A DNA stretch of 64,000 bases, taken from Fallopia convolvulus. Its lineage: Eukaryota > Streptophyta > Magnoliopsida > Caryophyllales > Polygonaceae. Below are positions 31,765 to 41,958 of the stretch, in pieces; position 1 is the stretch's first letter, and the number at the start of each line of letters is the position of its first letter. Made by a program: the position numbers and the translations under genes. Location of the stretch: assembly GCA_964016875.1 (NCBI GenBank), contig OZ024718.1, positions 873,001-937,000 of the forward strand, in the 5' to 3' direction. Below the pieces are notes generated by a model that made no database searches, had not been told where the DNA came from, and was given only the letters and a program-made list of their open reading frames with translations.

Positions 31765-34759
31765 CTAGTAATCAGTAGTAGGGAGTTGCTGGTGTTGATT
31801 GTCACCAATGTAGATGGTATCATAGACAAGAGCAGCAATGGCAGCGCCAAGAAGTGGGCCGGCCCAATAAACCCATTGGTTGGCCCAAGTCCAGCTCACG
31901 ACGGCAGGCCCAAAAGACACGGCCGGGTTCATGGAGGCTCCGGTGAAGGCGCCGCCGGCGAGGATGTTGGCGCCAACTATGAAACCGATTGCCATTGGGG
32001 CGATGATGCCCAATTCGCCCTTTTTGGGGTCGACGGCGGTGGCGTAGACGGTGTAGACGAGGCCGAATGTCATCACGATCTCGAAGACGAAGGCGTTGAT
32101 TGATGAGACTCCGGCGGAGAGTGCGAATGCAGAGGTTTCCTGATCATGAATGTGGGTAAATTAGTTAGTTGCACGTAAATCTAACTAATTGCGAAATATG
32201 GCCCAAGTTTTTAAAGTTGTGACAAATGGTTCTAACTATGGGATAGGTGTGAAATTCTCCGATCAAATCGGGATGGCTCGGTTATGAATTTAGGTTTTTA
32301 AAAGTGAAATATTACTAATTTAAGGGTGAGAAACACATTCTTCAATTTAATGAATTTGAACCAAAGAAAGACATCAAAAAGAAATTTTCCTTTTTAGTAT
32401 AAGATTCAATAATGTCAAAAAAATTTCAACTACCCCCAAATCAACTACGGCTCCGTTCGGCAATGTCAAAAAAAATTCAACTACCCCAAATCAACTACAT
32501 CAACTACATAATGTACCTCCCCCAACCTTATATTTTTTGCAAAATATCAACTACTATCAACGCCATTAACTCCATAAACTCAAATCAACTACATCAACTA
32601 TCCATTGCCGAACGGAGCCGTAATGTACCTCCCCCAACCTTATATTTTTTACAAAATATCAACTACTATCAACTCCATTAACTCAATAAACTCAAATTAA
32701 CTACATTAACTACCCATTGCCGAACGAAGCCTGAGATTTACATTTCAACCTAAAAACTTAAACTAATAAATAGAAATTTTACCGATCTTACATAAGTTTT
32801 TTGTTGTAAATAATCATATGACATTATTATATATTGTTTGATTTTATATACTAATAAATTTTTTCCTAAATTTCTAACATGAGCAACTTTCTCACAAGCC
32901 TAGTATGGCTACATACCAAGGGTTTTTGTTGTAAATAATCATATGATCGACATTATTATTTATTGTTTGACAAGATTATATATAGATAATATCAATGTTA
33001 AATACGATATTGTTTGATTGTTAGTTGGTGACTATAGTACTTAGTATTTTTTTTTGGGTTAATGCAGTATCTGTACTATTATATCACCCGAATAATTTCC
33101 ATCCAGTTGAGACCGGGAGAAAAATCTCTATACTTATTGTCAAAAAGATTCAAACCAAAAATCTTTAGGTACTATCCAAGAGTCTTAACCGATCCAACTA
33201 TTGAACAATGTAGTAATTAGAATATTAATTATTTGATGCAACTTTTGAAAAATTAAAACATTTTTCACACTTATTCCTAAAGTTGGGGTTAATTCATGTA
33301 ATTTCTATAACTAAGTTAAGTGGAGAGTATTTTTACCAATCCACCGGTGGCGAATTTGAGGAGTAAGCAAGCCACGACGGATCCCAACAATTGGGCGATC
33401 CAGTACAAGATGCCACGTAGCAAAGTGATGTGGCCGCCGATGAAGGCTCCGAAGGTGACGGCGGGGTTGACGTGGCCACCAGAGATGTTGGCTCCGACCG
33501 CCACCGCCACGAACAACGCAAATCCATGGGCCAAGGCTGCCGCCACCACGCCATCTGGCGTCGCCGCCCCGTTGTTGGTTAGCTTATCTGTCACACAAGA
33601 TTGCCACGTCAGACTCAGATTTAGAATTTAAAAATAATTATTTCACATGCTAAAAAATGATGACAATGACATTTGTGGTCGCCTTCTTGCAAGAGAGGAT
33701 TAGGCTTTCAGCTTTCTACCGGCTTTGAGCAATTATTTGCATGATGACAAGGCATGTATGTGGAACGTGACAAGGGTATTTATTTAGATAAGTTCATCGA
33801 AATGTAACGCTTTTTTTTTTCAAACAGACATTGATCATTTGGAAGTTTAAATAAAAATATATTTTGATTTAATTAATCTAAATATTCTTCTATAAATAAT
33901 TTGTTTATATGTAATTTTCGAGAGAGAAATATTTTTTTTTCCTTTTTGAGTATTCTGTTAAGGATAAAGATAGAAAAATAATAAAATATGTAGAATAATA
34001 AATATTTTAATGAAAAAATATGTTAGAATGATAAGTATTTGTGAACATAAAGGTATCATTATTAGTGTAACAAGAGCCTAGTTCAATATTTTTGTATGTA
34101 ATAAAAATTTTAAATAGGGTTTTAACTATATTGTCACGCCAATTAATGAAATGAACAATACCTCTTTCACGTCCAGAAAATATAAATTTATGTTAAGTAA
34201 TAATTTTTCTAGTATTTTTCTATAATGTACCCTATAAGAAAATATTATAAGAATATTTGATTTGAAAACATAATTATAAAATTGATAAACTCTATAAAAA
34301 ACTTAAAATAATTTTACCTAATTAAAAATTTTAGAATTAAAGATTTTATAATTAAAGATTTTAATTAGATGCATTATAATAAAGTTGATAATTTTTATTC
34401 AAATCATGACTTTAATTCCTAATGAAACATGTTTTGGTCGAAGAAAAAAAGTTGCTAACCGATCCATGACTCCATTAATTATGCTAAATAATTTCTTAAC
34501 ACAAATTTAACCTGGCAATTATTCTATCCCAAACCAAAAAAAAAATTACAATACATTGATTGTGCAATTAGGAGCAAGAGAGAATTAATCATGCAATTAA
34601 TGAACATAATCAAAAGATCAACTTACTATAAGCCATGCCGGAGCCTTCGCCGGCGAAGACAAAGATGACCATGGAGATGAACTCCGCCAAGGCCGCCTTG
34701 AGCGCGCTAGGGTGGGCTGCCTCCGACGGTGACCCGATCGCGATCCTCGAAATCGGCAT
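31765..34759 (-). CDS. TIP1: Tonoplast intrinsic protein, TIP1 subfamily aquaporin
   Basis: Three minus-strand exons (34759-34627, 33587-33337, 32139-31765) give 252 residues, the usual TIP size. The product is a channel in the vacuolar membrane passing water and, for TIP1s, small solutes such as hydrogen peroxide or urea. MPISRIAIGSPSEAAHP is a TIP1 N-terminus. The two pore motifs are NPA at 85-87 (SGGHVNPAVTFG) and NPA at 199-201 (TGASMNPAVS). His65 in helix 2, Ile149 in helix 5 and Val202 after the second NPA agree with the TIP1 selectivity filter, which has Val instead of Arg. Six membrane spans are expected. The end LPTTDY is typical. Intron 2 is long and holds a duplicated MITE. All junctions are GT-AG, and no lesion was seen. 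Confidence 0.94.
32449..32731. mobile_element. MITE with tandemly duplicated body in aquaporin intron 2
   Basis: GGCTCCGTTCGGCAATG (32449-32465) is inverted exactly as CATTGCCGAACGGAGCC at 32603-32619 and, with one change, at 32715-32731. A 112-bp unit starting TAATGTACCTCCCCCAACC is present twice in tandem (from 32509 and from 32621). The inverted ends suggest a MITE whose right half was duplicated; superfamily not determined. Confidence 0.7.
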
Positions 34760-34882
34760 TTTCCAAGTTCGCCCCGAATTATACGCTCACTTAATTATTT
34801 CTACTTTAAACAATTCTCTCAAACCAAGTTTAGCTAGCTAGGCTGAGTTGTGATATGATGAAGCTCTCTATCACTATGGATT

Positions 34883-34893
34883 CCTATTTATAG
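34883..34893 (-). promoter_or_regulatory. Probable TATA box of the TIP1 gene
   Basis: Minus-strand CTATAAATAGG lies about 125 bp before the aquaporin start codon, a common distance for a plant TATA box plus short 5' UTR. Confidence 0.6.
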
Positions 34894-34899
34894 TAATTA

Positions 34900-35925
34900 G
34901 TTGTCACTAGAAGGGACCACTTCATTTGTTTTATTTTTTTTACGAGGAAAATAATTAGGGAAGTTCACTCGAAAGAGAGACGGACTGTCTTAGAGCATCT
35001 TTGTGGATGGGATTTCTGAGAACAGGGTCGAAGGCAATCGGGAGGGAGGAGACACGTCGAACGATCCAACGATGTAGTCTGCAACAGTGTTGACTTTTCG
35101 GGAGACGCGAGAGAGACTCCAACTATGAAAGTGACACCTAGCAAACTCTGAATAGGGACAGATCCAGGATTATCTAGAAGGGAGCTAGGCGGATTTTATT
35201 ATCAGCTCTACCCAATTCTGCCTCCACTCTTCCCCACTTTCTGCCTTGTCCTACCCCGGGGTGAATATGGGGGCGAAAGCTCTATTTTTTTAATCTCTAG
35301 GATTCTTTAGATAAAATTTATTGCTCCTTCGACCCGATGTAGTGCGAATTGAGTTCTCGAAAGAGGCGAGAGAGACTTCAACAATGAAAGTGACCTAAAA
35401 TATTTTATTAGAATAGCTTCAGTCACTCTACACAACTTTAACAAACTATAAATTATCACCTGTAATCTAGACGCGGGAAATGTCATATTAGATCATTTCA
35501 TTGTTAGGTTAGACCGATTATTATTTACGTACAAACAAAACGAGAATAGCTAATTAATCACTTGGTCTTATCGTGTACACGCCACGTGTATGACATAGAT
35601 TTGTTTGGGCCCCACCGGAAGCACATATCGGGTGGCTTGATGAGGTGGCGGGTCCCACAGGAACGTGCATTGTGGATCATGTGGTTCTCGTTACATTGTG
35701 TGTATAAGGTGGGCACCGCCCGATCATGATGGGTGGTGTCCGTGACCCTAATTATCCACCGTCCCATATTTTTTTTATACAATTGATCGATCACAATAGT
35801 TGCTTTGTTTTCTCACCACTATTGCTTAGTTATAATATGTTTTCGAGCTAGCATAGTGTGGCTTGGCTTATCAAAAACGAATCTTGGAGGTTCACTTCAA
35901 GTTCTTGATATTTCTAATACGTAAT
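34900..35925. other. Intergenic upstream of the aquaporin
   Basis: GCGAGAGAGACT(C/T)CAAC(T/A)ATGAAAGTGACC recurs at about 35107 and 35367, a local duplication. No gene was recognised. Confidence 0.4.
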
Positions 35926-36116
35926 GTTTTAGAAAACGTTAGATGATCCTGGACGGAGAGAGATCGTCTAGCTAGTGTTTAGATGGGTCTAATTAAATGG
36001 TTGTCTAGGCGGATTCAGATGTATGTTTAGGTGAGCTGAAAGACTAGACGAGCTAGGATATCTTCTAGCGTTTAGTGGAATCTGGACATGACTTGGGCGG
36101 GATTTTTAGAACATGA
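35926..36116. mobile_element. hAT-like MITE, TAGGCGG family, copy 2 (diverged)
   Basis: Left end ATGTTTTAGAAAACG, right end TTTTTAGAACATGA, with GTCTAGGCGG and GACTAGACGAG inside. It is related to copies at 3.38, 38.60 and 56.90 kb, but more diverged. Confidence 0.55.
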
Positions 36117-37735
36117 CTGATACGGTCTATATATTGTGGAGACGTTAATTGGGTTTGCTCACCTCGAAACAAGATGGAAAAAACCCTGATAGGTAACAAG
36201 AAGTGAACTTCTAATCGTTAATTAGCTTCAGATTTTTAGTTAGAAGGTGAATCTCGAGTCGATCATATATGGTTAAATTTATTCGACATTATACTTCATT
36301 TTACCACGACCTACCAGTATATAATATGGCGTCAGATTATAGGTCTGGTTTTAAGGTCGTTTCCTGGTAGGCTAGCCATATTTAAGGTGAATTTGTGCAA
36401 GGAGCAAAGTGCTCGTTTAGGTTTGCCCACATCGAAAACAAAATGAAAAATTTCATAATAAAAGAAGGTGAAACCCTATCTATTGACTTAAATTTTTTAG
36501 TTCATAAATATATTCCAATAATATATTAAAAAATAATTAAAAATCATGTAATTTCTCATTTCTGATTAACTACGTTTCGTCGAAAATTTGATTATGACAT
36601 GTTAAACCATTTACAAATTGCTCATAAATGTTTGTGGTTATGTGAGAGGTTTGCCTAAAGTATCCTCAAAAGATTACAAACCTTGCACAAACTCGATCTT
36701 GTGAGAAATAAATTTTCTTGTCTTTTATTAAATATTTTGATTTGACAACTAACTTGTGACATCCATCTATATCTTCATCTACGCATAACCTTTCAAAACT
36801 ACAAGGAAATGTAAAATAATATTTTGAAATTGCAACAAATATATATTTAATTAATCTTTAAAAAAATTAGACGTTTCTTTCATTACCCAAAGTCCAAAGA
36901 TTTTATCATATAAAGTATAGTAGCATCCTTTTTTATATCCAAAAAATGGTACGTACATGCATGCAATTATGCATAAAATATTAATTAATAAAAACATCTA
37001 TTTTTCTTAATTAGTGAACTCAGATTCAAATGAGAATTGGCTGGAAACTATGGTCTATGGTGCATGTCCTTTTCTTCAACAATAGAATACTCTAGAATTG
37101 TGCCTTCAATTCAAGGCTTCAACTTCAAAAGTCTGGTAATCATTAATTTGAAATGCACTTTTTTTTACAGCATTATACGTGGTAAATTATTTGTCTTGTG
37201 CAATTTTCTTTAATTGTGAGAGCTAGAGCACTAGCTATTTTTCACTTTTTAAATCTTCCATGTACACTCAAGATTCAAATTTAAGATATCTTGTTAGAGA
37301 ACAACAAACCTCTTGTAAAATGTAGAATTAATTAATGTGTATGAGTTTATCCATTAGTCTAAGCTATTTTAACATATATTAAAAGGATAAGCATGCTGAC
37401 ACTTTAATGTTATTAAAATTTTAAACAAGCTAGGAACCTTATCATCTATTAATGACATAAAAACAACCCAATTAATGTAAGTTGACGGCAGACTAAACCA
37501 TATAATTATATTTTTTCATCACCCACTATACATTTCAAAAATATAAAACATCTATCACACAAATTTTCTAAACGGACAAACCATTTTAAAAAAGACAGCT
37601 TACAAAGCAATAATTGGACCGACCAAGATAATGCCGGACAAATTGATTAGTTTTCAGCACTAACGTCGTTGTCATAGACAACAACCTTCTGTTTTTCTTG
37701 TTTTTTTCCCGCTTCTTTTTTCGTGATGGGCCCAG
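36117..37735. other. Intergenic, AT-rich, nothing recognised
   Basis: Only short chance frames and AT-rich sequence are seen. Confidence 0.5.
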
Positions 37736-37751
37736 AAATTTGTCAGAGCAC

Positions 37752-37830
37752 GTTTTCGGATGGCCACATGACCTGGATTTGACCCATATTTGATATGGGC
37801 CTTCTGTCCATTAAGCCCATCTAGTTTGGA
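37752..37830. repeat. Direct repeat flanking the 37.9-38.9 kb insertion block, copy 1
   Basis: GATGGCCACATGACCTGGAT...GACCCATATTTGATATGGGC...AAGCCCATCTAGTT is repeated at 38921-38996, only a few changes apart, so a block of about 1.1 kb lies between two copies of what may be PNSL1 upstream sequence. Confidence 0.7.
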
Positions 37831-37950
37831 CTAGCTACTACGACCCATATTTGTCAGAGCACGTTTTTGGTAGGACTGTTAATCGAACCGAGCCGAGAGC
37901 AACCACTCAGTTACAAATAGGCGAGGTTGAGCTCGAATGCGGGCTTGATA

Positions 37951-38247
37951 TAGACCTGGGTCCGGTTCATCCTGAACCGCCGAACTGCCAGTTTTGGAAT
38001 CGGCGGGAACCGGAACCGGCGGTTTCGGAACCGGAACCAGAACCGCCGGGTCCGGTTTCCGGTACGGTTTCGGTTCCGGTTCGTCCACCCCCGGAACCGG
38101 TGAACCGGCGGTTTCGGAACCGACGCCGGAACCGGCGGAAACCGGAACCGGACCGGAACCGGAACCGGGGAACCGACCCATGCCCGGTTTCGGTTCCATG
38201 GTTAGGTGGAACCGGAACCGCCAGTTTGCAAACCGGACCCAGGTCTA
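37951..38247. mobile_element. hAT MITE with GGAACCGG-rich core, 297 bp, TSD GCTTGATA
   Basis: It begins TAGACCTGGGTCCGGTT and ends AACCGGACCCAGGTCTA, a perfect 17-bp inversion. GCTTGATA flanks both sides (37943-37950 and 38248-38255), an 8-bp duplication typical of hAT. The core is a GC-rich run of GGAACCGG/CCGGTTCC motifs. Because the motif is open in many frames it creates false open frames on both strands; none is a gene. Confidence 0.93.
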
Positions 38248-38599
38248 GCTTGATATGGTTAGAGCCAAAATCTTGTTTGAGTTTGGTTCATTTAAATGTT
38301 CACCAAGCTCGAGCTTAGCTTGCGAGCCTCTCATTTAGTTTCTTCGTGAGACGAATTTGCGAACAACTCGTTTACCTGATCATGTATACAAGGAAATGAA
38401 ACTAAAATTTAAACTATGTAGTTTGAGGAAGACCCTTTAAACTATGTAATCTAACATAAACGATATTTGTATATAATATGTATAGTAGAGCTTATTCATT
38501 AACGTCTAATCTAGTTGTAATTAATGTATAATTGAGCTTGTTTGTGAGCATATAATCGAGTTCTCTCATGAACAGACGAGCAGGATTATCTTGTGTTCA

Positions 38600-38766
38600 A
38601 GCAATGCTATAAAAAATATTGGGCGAAACTGGGAGGAGAGGGACCACCTAGCGCCTAAAAGGCCAAAATGGTTGCCTAGGCGGTTCTAAACGGTCGCCCA
38701 GATGGGCTAGACAAGCCAGGACCTTCCAGCGCCTAGGCGGGCCTAGACAGTTTTGTTAAGAATAGT
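38600..38766. mobile_element. hAT-like MITE, TAGGCGG family, copy 3
   Basis: GCTATAAAAAATATTGGGCG at the left and AGTTTTGTTAAGAATAGTG at the right are decayed inverted ends; the core has CGCCTAAAAGGCC, TGCCTAGGCGG and GCGCCTAGGCGGGCCTAGAC as in the other copies. Confidence 0.55.
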
Positions 38767-38920
38767 GTGCTCAATCTCAGTCTATTTGTCTTTGGACCTA
38801 TAAAATTGTGTTAAAATTCAACTTGTTTACAAATCGAGTCAAACACGAATCAGACTTAACCGAGCCGAACACCGAATTTCTAATGAACGGCTCTCTTCAT
38901 TTACATAAATGCCCTTGTTT

Positions 38921-38996
38921 TCAGATGGCCACATGACCTGGATGACCCATATTTGATATGGGCCTTCTGTAAATAAAGCCCATCTAGTTCTTGGCT
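38921..38996. repeat. Direct repeat, copy 2 (next to the PNSL1 promoter)
   Basis: Near-identical to 37752-37830. It includes GATATGGGCC and AAGCCCATC, motifs of the site II type (TGGGCY), and lies about 300 bp before the PNSL1 start. Confidence 0.7.
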
Positions 38997-39274
38997 AGAC
39001 ACAACCTCATGGGCTCGGCCCATTCTAATGACTTGGGTTTGGATATGCTCACGTGCAATTCACGTGACTTTTTTGGTATTTTCTCCAAGGAAGTTTATCT
39101 GTTATTGGTTGCACACTCTCTTCTGCACCATGTATTTGCTTATTATCCATTTCAGCAAGAGAAAACACACATTCATAACTTAATGTGTATGATAAATAAA
39201 AATGCAACACACAAATTCAGCTACCTCAGAATTAAGGTAGGAGAGAAGAAGTAAAGAGCAACATTACACAAACA

Positions 39275-41151
39275 ATGGCAGTTTCATCATGCTCATTGAG
39301 TTGGGCTCCTGGTCTTCTTTCCAACAAGGTGAAAGCTCTATGAAAAAAATCACATCTTTTTTTCACTACTCTAAAGGAATTTTTCTTTAGCTAACTCAGT
39401 TTATATTTGATTCACAGTTGAATGTGGTTCCACAATTGAGCTCTTCATCGGTTTCAATGGTGTCGCCTTCTTGTAACATTAACGCGATTTCTGCTAGCTT
39501 GAAGGAGATGGTGCCCTCCAATGAAGAAAGTGAGATAGGTATTCTATTCCCCTTTTAATGCTTAGGTTTGATCTAATCTGATCATTGTTATGTGGCTAAT
39601 TTTTTGTTTTCTCCTCAACTTAAAAACAATAAAGAAACTATCTTTGCTTCAATTTGTTGAGTTATTGCAAATGGGTCTGTCTTAAAATCCTTTAATTGGA
39701 AATTGGTATGAATTGTTTTTACTTTTGAGTGAAAATCAGATGATGGAAGTTGTACAAAAGAAAGTGAGATAGGTATTTTAGTTCTATTCCCCTTTTAATG
39801 CTTAAAATTGATATAATTTGACAATTGTTATGTGGCTACTTTATTTTTCTCCTCAACTTAAAAACAATAAAGAAACTATCTTTGCTTTAATTTGTTGAAT
39901 TGTTGAGTTATTGCAAATGGGTATGTCTTAAAATCCCTTAATTGGAAATGGGTATGAAATGCTTTAACTTTTTAGTTAAAATTTATGGATATTACTTACT
40001 TTTAAATACAATGATTATTAGGGCTCTGCCAGAGAAGATCAATACTAATGGGAGCTGCAACATTTGCAATAGGAATTACACCAGCAAGTTCCCTATTAGC
40101 TGAAGGTAACAAAACTACTTCTACTCAACAAACATAAATCTTAGGGCGCGTTTGGATCATGCCAAATAATGTATTAAACGTAACATTTAATGCATTATAT
40201 GGCGCTATCCAAACACACCCTTAAGATCCAATACAAGCGAATATCGCGACATTTACCCATTCACCATTCGAGTTTCGCAGGAGTACCAGCAAATTACAGT
40301 GTCTTTGTGGACGAAGCAGACGGTTACTCGTACTATTACCCATCAGATTGGAGGGTAAATTTGCAAGTTTTTAGAAACTAAGGGCTACTTTCTAAGAGAA
40401 GCTAATCTTGTTGAATATGTAAATCAGGAATTTGATTTCAGAGCACATGATTCTGCATTCAAAGACCGCTACTTGCAACTGCAAAATGTGAGGCTCAGCT
40501 TCATACCAACTGAGAAAACTGATGTCCATGATTTAGGTCCAATGGAGGAGGTAAATTTGCACATTGATGCATTTTGGGTGATAATCCAAACAGGCCCTAA
40601 TATGATCAAAACAATTCATGATTTCTGTTTGAATTCTTATATTTTCTTCTTCTGCAGGTTATTCCTGATTTGGTGAAAAACATTTATGCTGCCCCAAATC
40701 AAATGCCAACAATATACAACATGCAGGAGGTCAGTATCTCAAAAGGGTCCGTTTGGATCACGCATTATGTTATATGCGTGATCCAAACGAGTTCTAGATT
40801 TTTCTATTAATGTGCGATCCAAACAAGCCCTAAATTTCCCGGTCAATGCAGCGAACGAGTGACGGGAGAAACTACTATACTGTTGAGTTTGTGCTCACAT
40901 CTCCAAATTTTGCTCGCTCAGCTTTTGCAACTATAGCAATTGCTAATGGTAAGTCTTAATGAAAGCTTTAAATCAAATTGTATCTAAAATGAAAATTTTG
41001 AAGTTCTTGATTGTTAATAATGGAAAACCTATGGAATTGAAATGCAGGGAGATACTACACACTGATCGTTGGCGCGAACGACAGGCGGTGGAAGAGAGTT
41101 AGGAACCAGCTCAAGGTGGTGGCTGATTCCTTCAAGGTGTTTGATATTTGA
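39275..41151 (+). CDS. PNSL1: PsbP-like protein, NDH lumenal subunit PNSL1 (PPL2)
   Basis: Eight exons (39275-39328, 39418-39538, 40022-40105, 40281-40354, 40428-40550, 40658-40729, 40852-40948, 41048-41151) join in phase to 242 residues. The family member named belongs to the lumenal part of the chloroplast NDH complex, which drives cyclic electron flow around photosystem I. A chloroplast transit region (about 1-58) is followed by a twin-arginine thylakoid signal, CQRRSILMGAA, with RR at 63-64 and a hydrophobic core. The PsbP domain begins near 90: DEADGYSYYYPSDWREFDFR, then DRYLQLQNVRL, TIYNMQE and RYYTLIVGAND. These are closest in my memory to PNSL1/PPL2 rather than PsbP itself. An extra 33-nt in-phase exon (39740-39772) may be used as an alternative. 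Introns carry Tourist-like MITEs. Confidence 0.88.
39520..39965. repeat. Tandem duplication of the PNSL1 exon 2 end and intron 2
   Basis: The sequence from GAAAGTGAGATAGGTATT through CCCCTTTTAATGCTTA, AACAATAAAGAAACTATC and GAGTTATTGCAAATGGGT occurs twice (about 39525-39722 and 39760-39962). The second copy carries its own splice acceptor (AAATCAG|ATGATGG) and donor (GATAG|GTATT). Confidence 0.85.
40144..40220. mobile_element. Tourist-like MITE, 77 bp, TSD TTA (PNSL1 intron 3)
   Basis: GGGCGCGTTTGGAT at the left and ATCCAAACACACCC at the right are inverted with two changes, flanked by TTA on both sides (40141-40143 and 40221-40223). TTA duplications mark PIF/Harbinger-related Tourist elements. 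Confidence 0.75.
40744..40832. mobile_element. Tourist-like MITE with internal hairpin (PNSL1 intron 6)
   Basis: Ends GGGTCCGTTTGGATC and GATCCAAACAAGCCC are inverted. A perfect inner hairpin pairs GTTTGGATCACGCAT with ATGCGTGATCCAAAC. The flanking triplets differ by one base (AAA and TAA), so the target duplication is not secure. A lone related end, ATCCAAACAGGCCCTAA, lies in intron 5 at about 40584. Confidence 0.55.
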
Positions 41152-41958
41152 TATAGATCTAAATATGAGGCCCATTCAATTTTCAGGGAAGCTAAAATTC
41201 CATACTTTTTAAATCATTATTTTGTAAGAAATCAATTGCTCTACATGTATATATATACACAATCTTTTGTTAATTAGTAACCGACTCTGGCACATTCTTC
41301 TTTGTCCACAAGATGATCTAAAACTTAATGTTATTATCAACAAAGATGTCTACAAGATGATCTAAAACAATGTTTTCATCAGCAAAGATGTCCTAAAATG
41401 GTGTTCCAAGCAAACCTATTTCTTTTTTTTTAACAAAGGACTCACCTTTGGTTGTAAATCTCGGGCTCATAAACTAGCCAACAAAGCGCACGAACCAGGT
41501 AAACTAGCTTGCGCTGACCGGCTCGACCCAGTAGAAGAAGGAATAGTGAGACTTGATTTCTCACCTTAACTCGGCGGAGGCAAATCCTAATTCTTTCCTT
41601 GTCAAAAAGAAAAAAAATGCAATCTTTTGGCACACATCTGATTCTAGTTGAATCCACTATTGCAGGCAAATAAATTGATCAAACATGACAAACTGGGATG
41701 TGCTACACTGATAAAGAAAGAAATAACCCAACTCATCTAAAAATGCCAAAATCTGAGCAAGTAGAAACACAATTCCAAGGTGAACGTCACGTTTAGCTTC
41801 ACTGATACATAATGATGTACAAAGATTGCACAGTAGATTTAGGAAGAAAGACACTATAGGATAGTAAAAATAGGTCAAGATTGACAGGAAACCCAACAAG
41901 TTGCAAAACTGGGTAAAACTGACTTTGAGCCACATTGTAAAGAAACAATAAAAACTCT
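41152..41958. other. Intergenic between PNSL1 and PWP1
   Basis: The 41410-41610 stretch, bounded by T/A-rich runs and containing CGGGCTCATAAACTAGCC and GCTGACCGGCTCGACCC, may be an old minus-strand SINE, but I found no target duplication. Both flanking genes' 3' UTRs should lie here. Confidence 0.35.

Larger units (their letters stand above)
37876..38900. mobile_element. CGAGCTC-rich dispersed repeat, copy B, with nested insertions
   Basis: It runs from GTTAATCGAACCGAGCC to GCCGAACACCGAATTTC and shares the ordered phrases of the copy at 22.5 kb (GCGAACAACTCGTTTAC, GAGCATATAATCGAGTT, GTTTACAAATCGAG). It is interrupted by a hAT MITE (37951-38247) and by a TAGGCGG-family MITE (about 38600-38766). 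Confidence 0.65.

Noticed and set aside
37851..38318. A 155-codon plus-strand frame and a 106-codon minus-strand frame
   Set aside because: They read through GGAACCGG repeats of a hAT MITE; repeats of this composition are open in many frames.
41410..41610. Minus-strand SINE between PNSL1 and PWP1
   Set aside because: Composition is suggestive, but no target duplication or clear pol III boxes could be shown.
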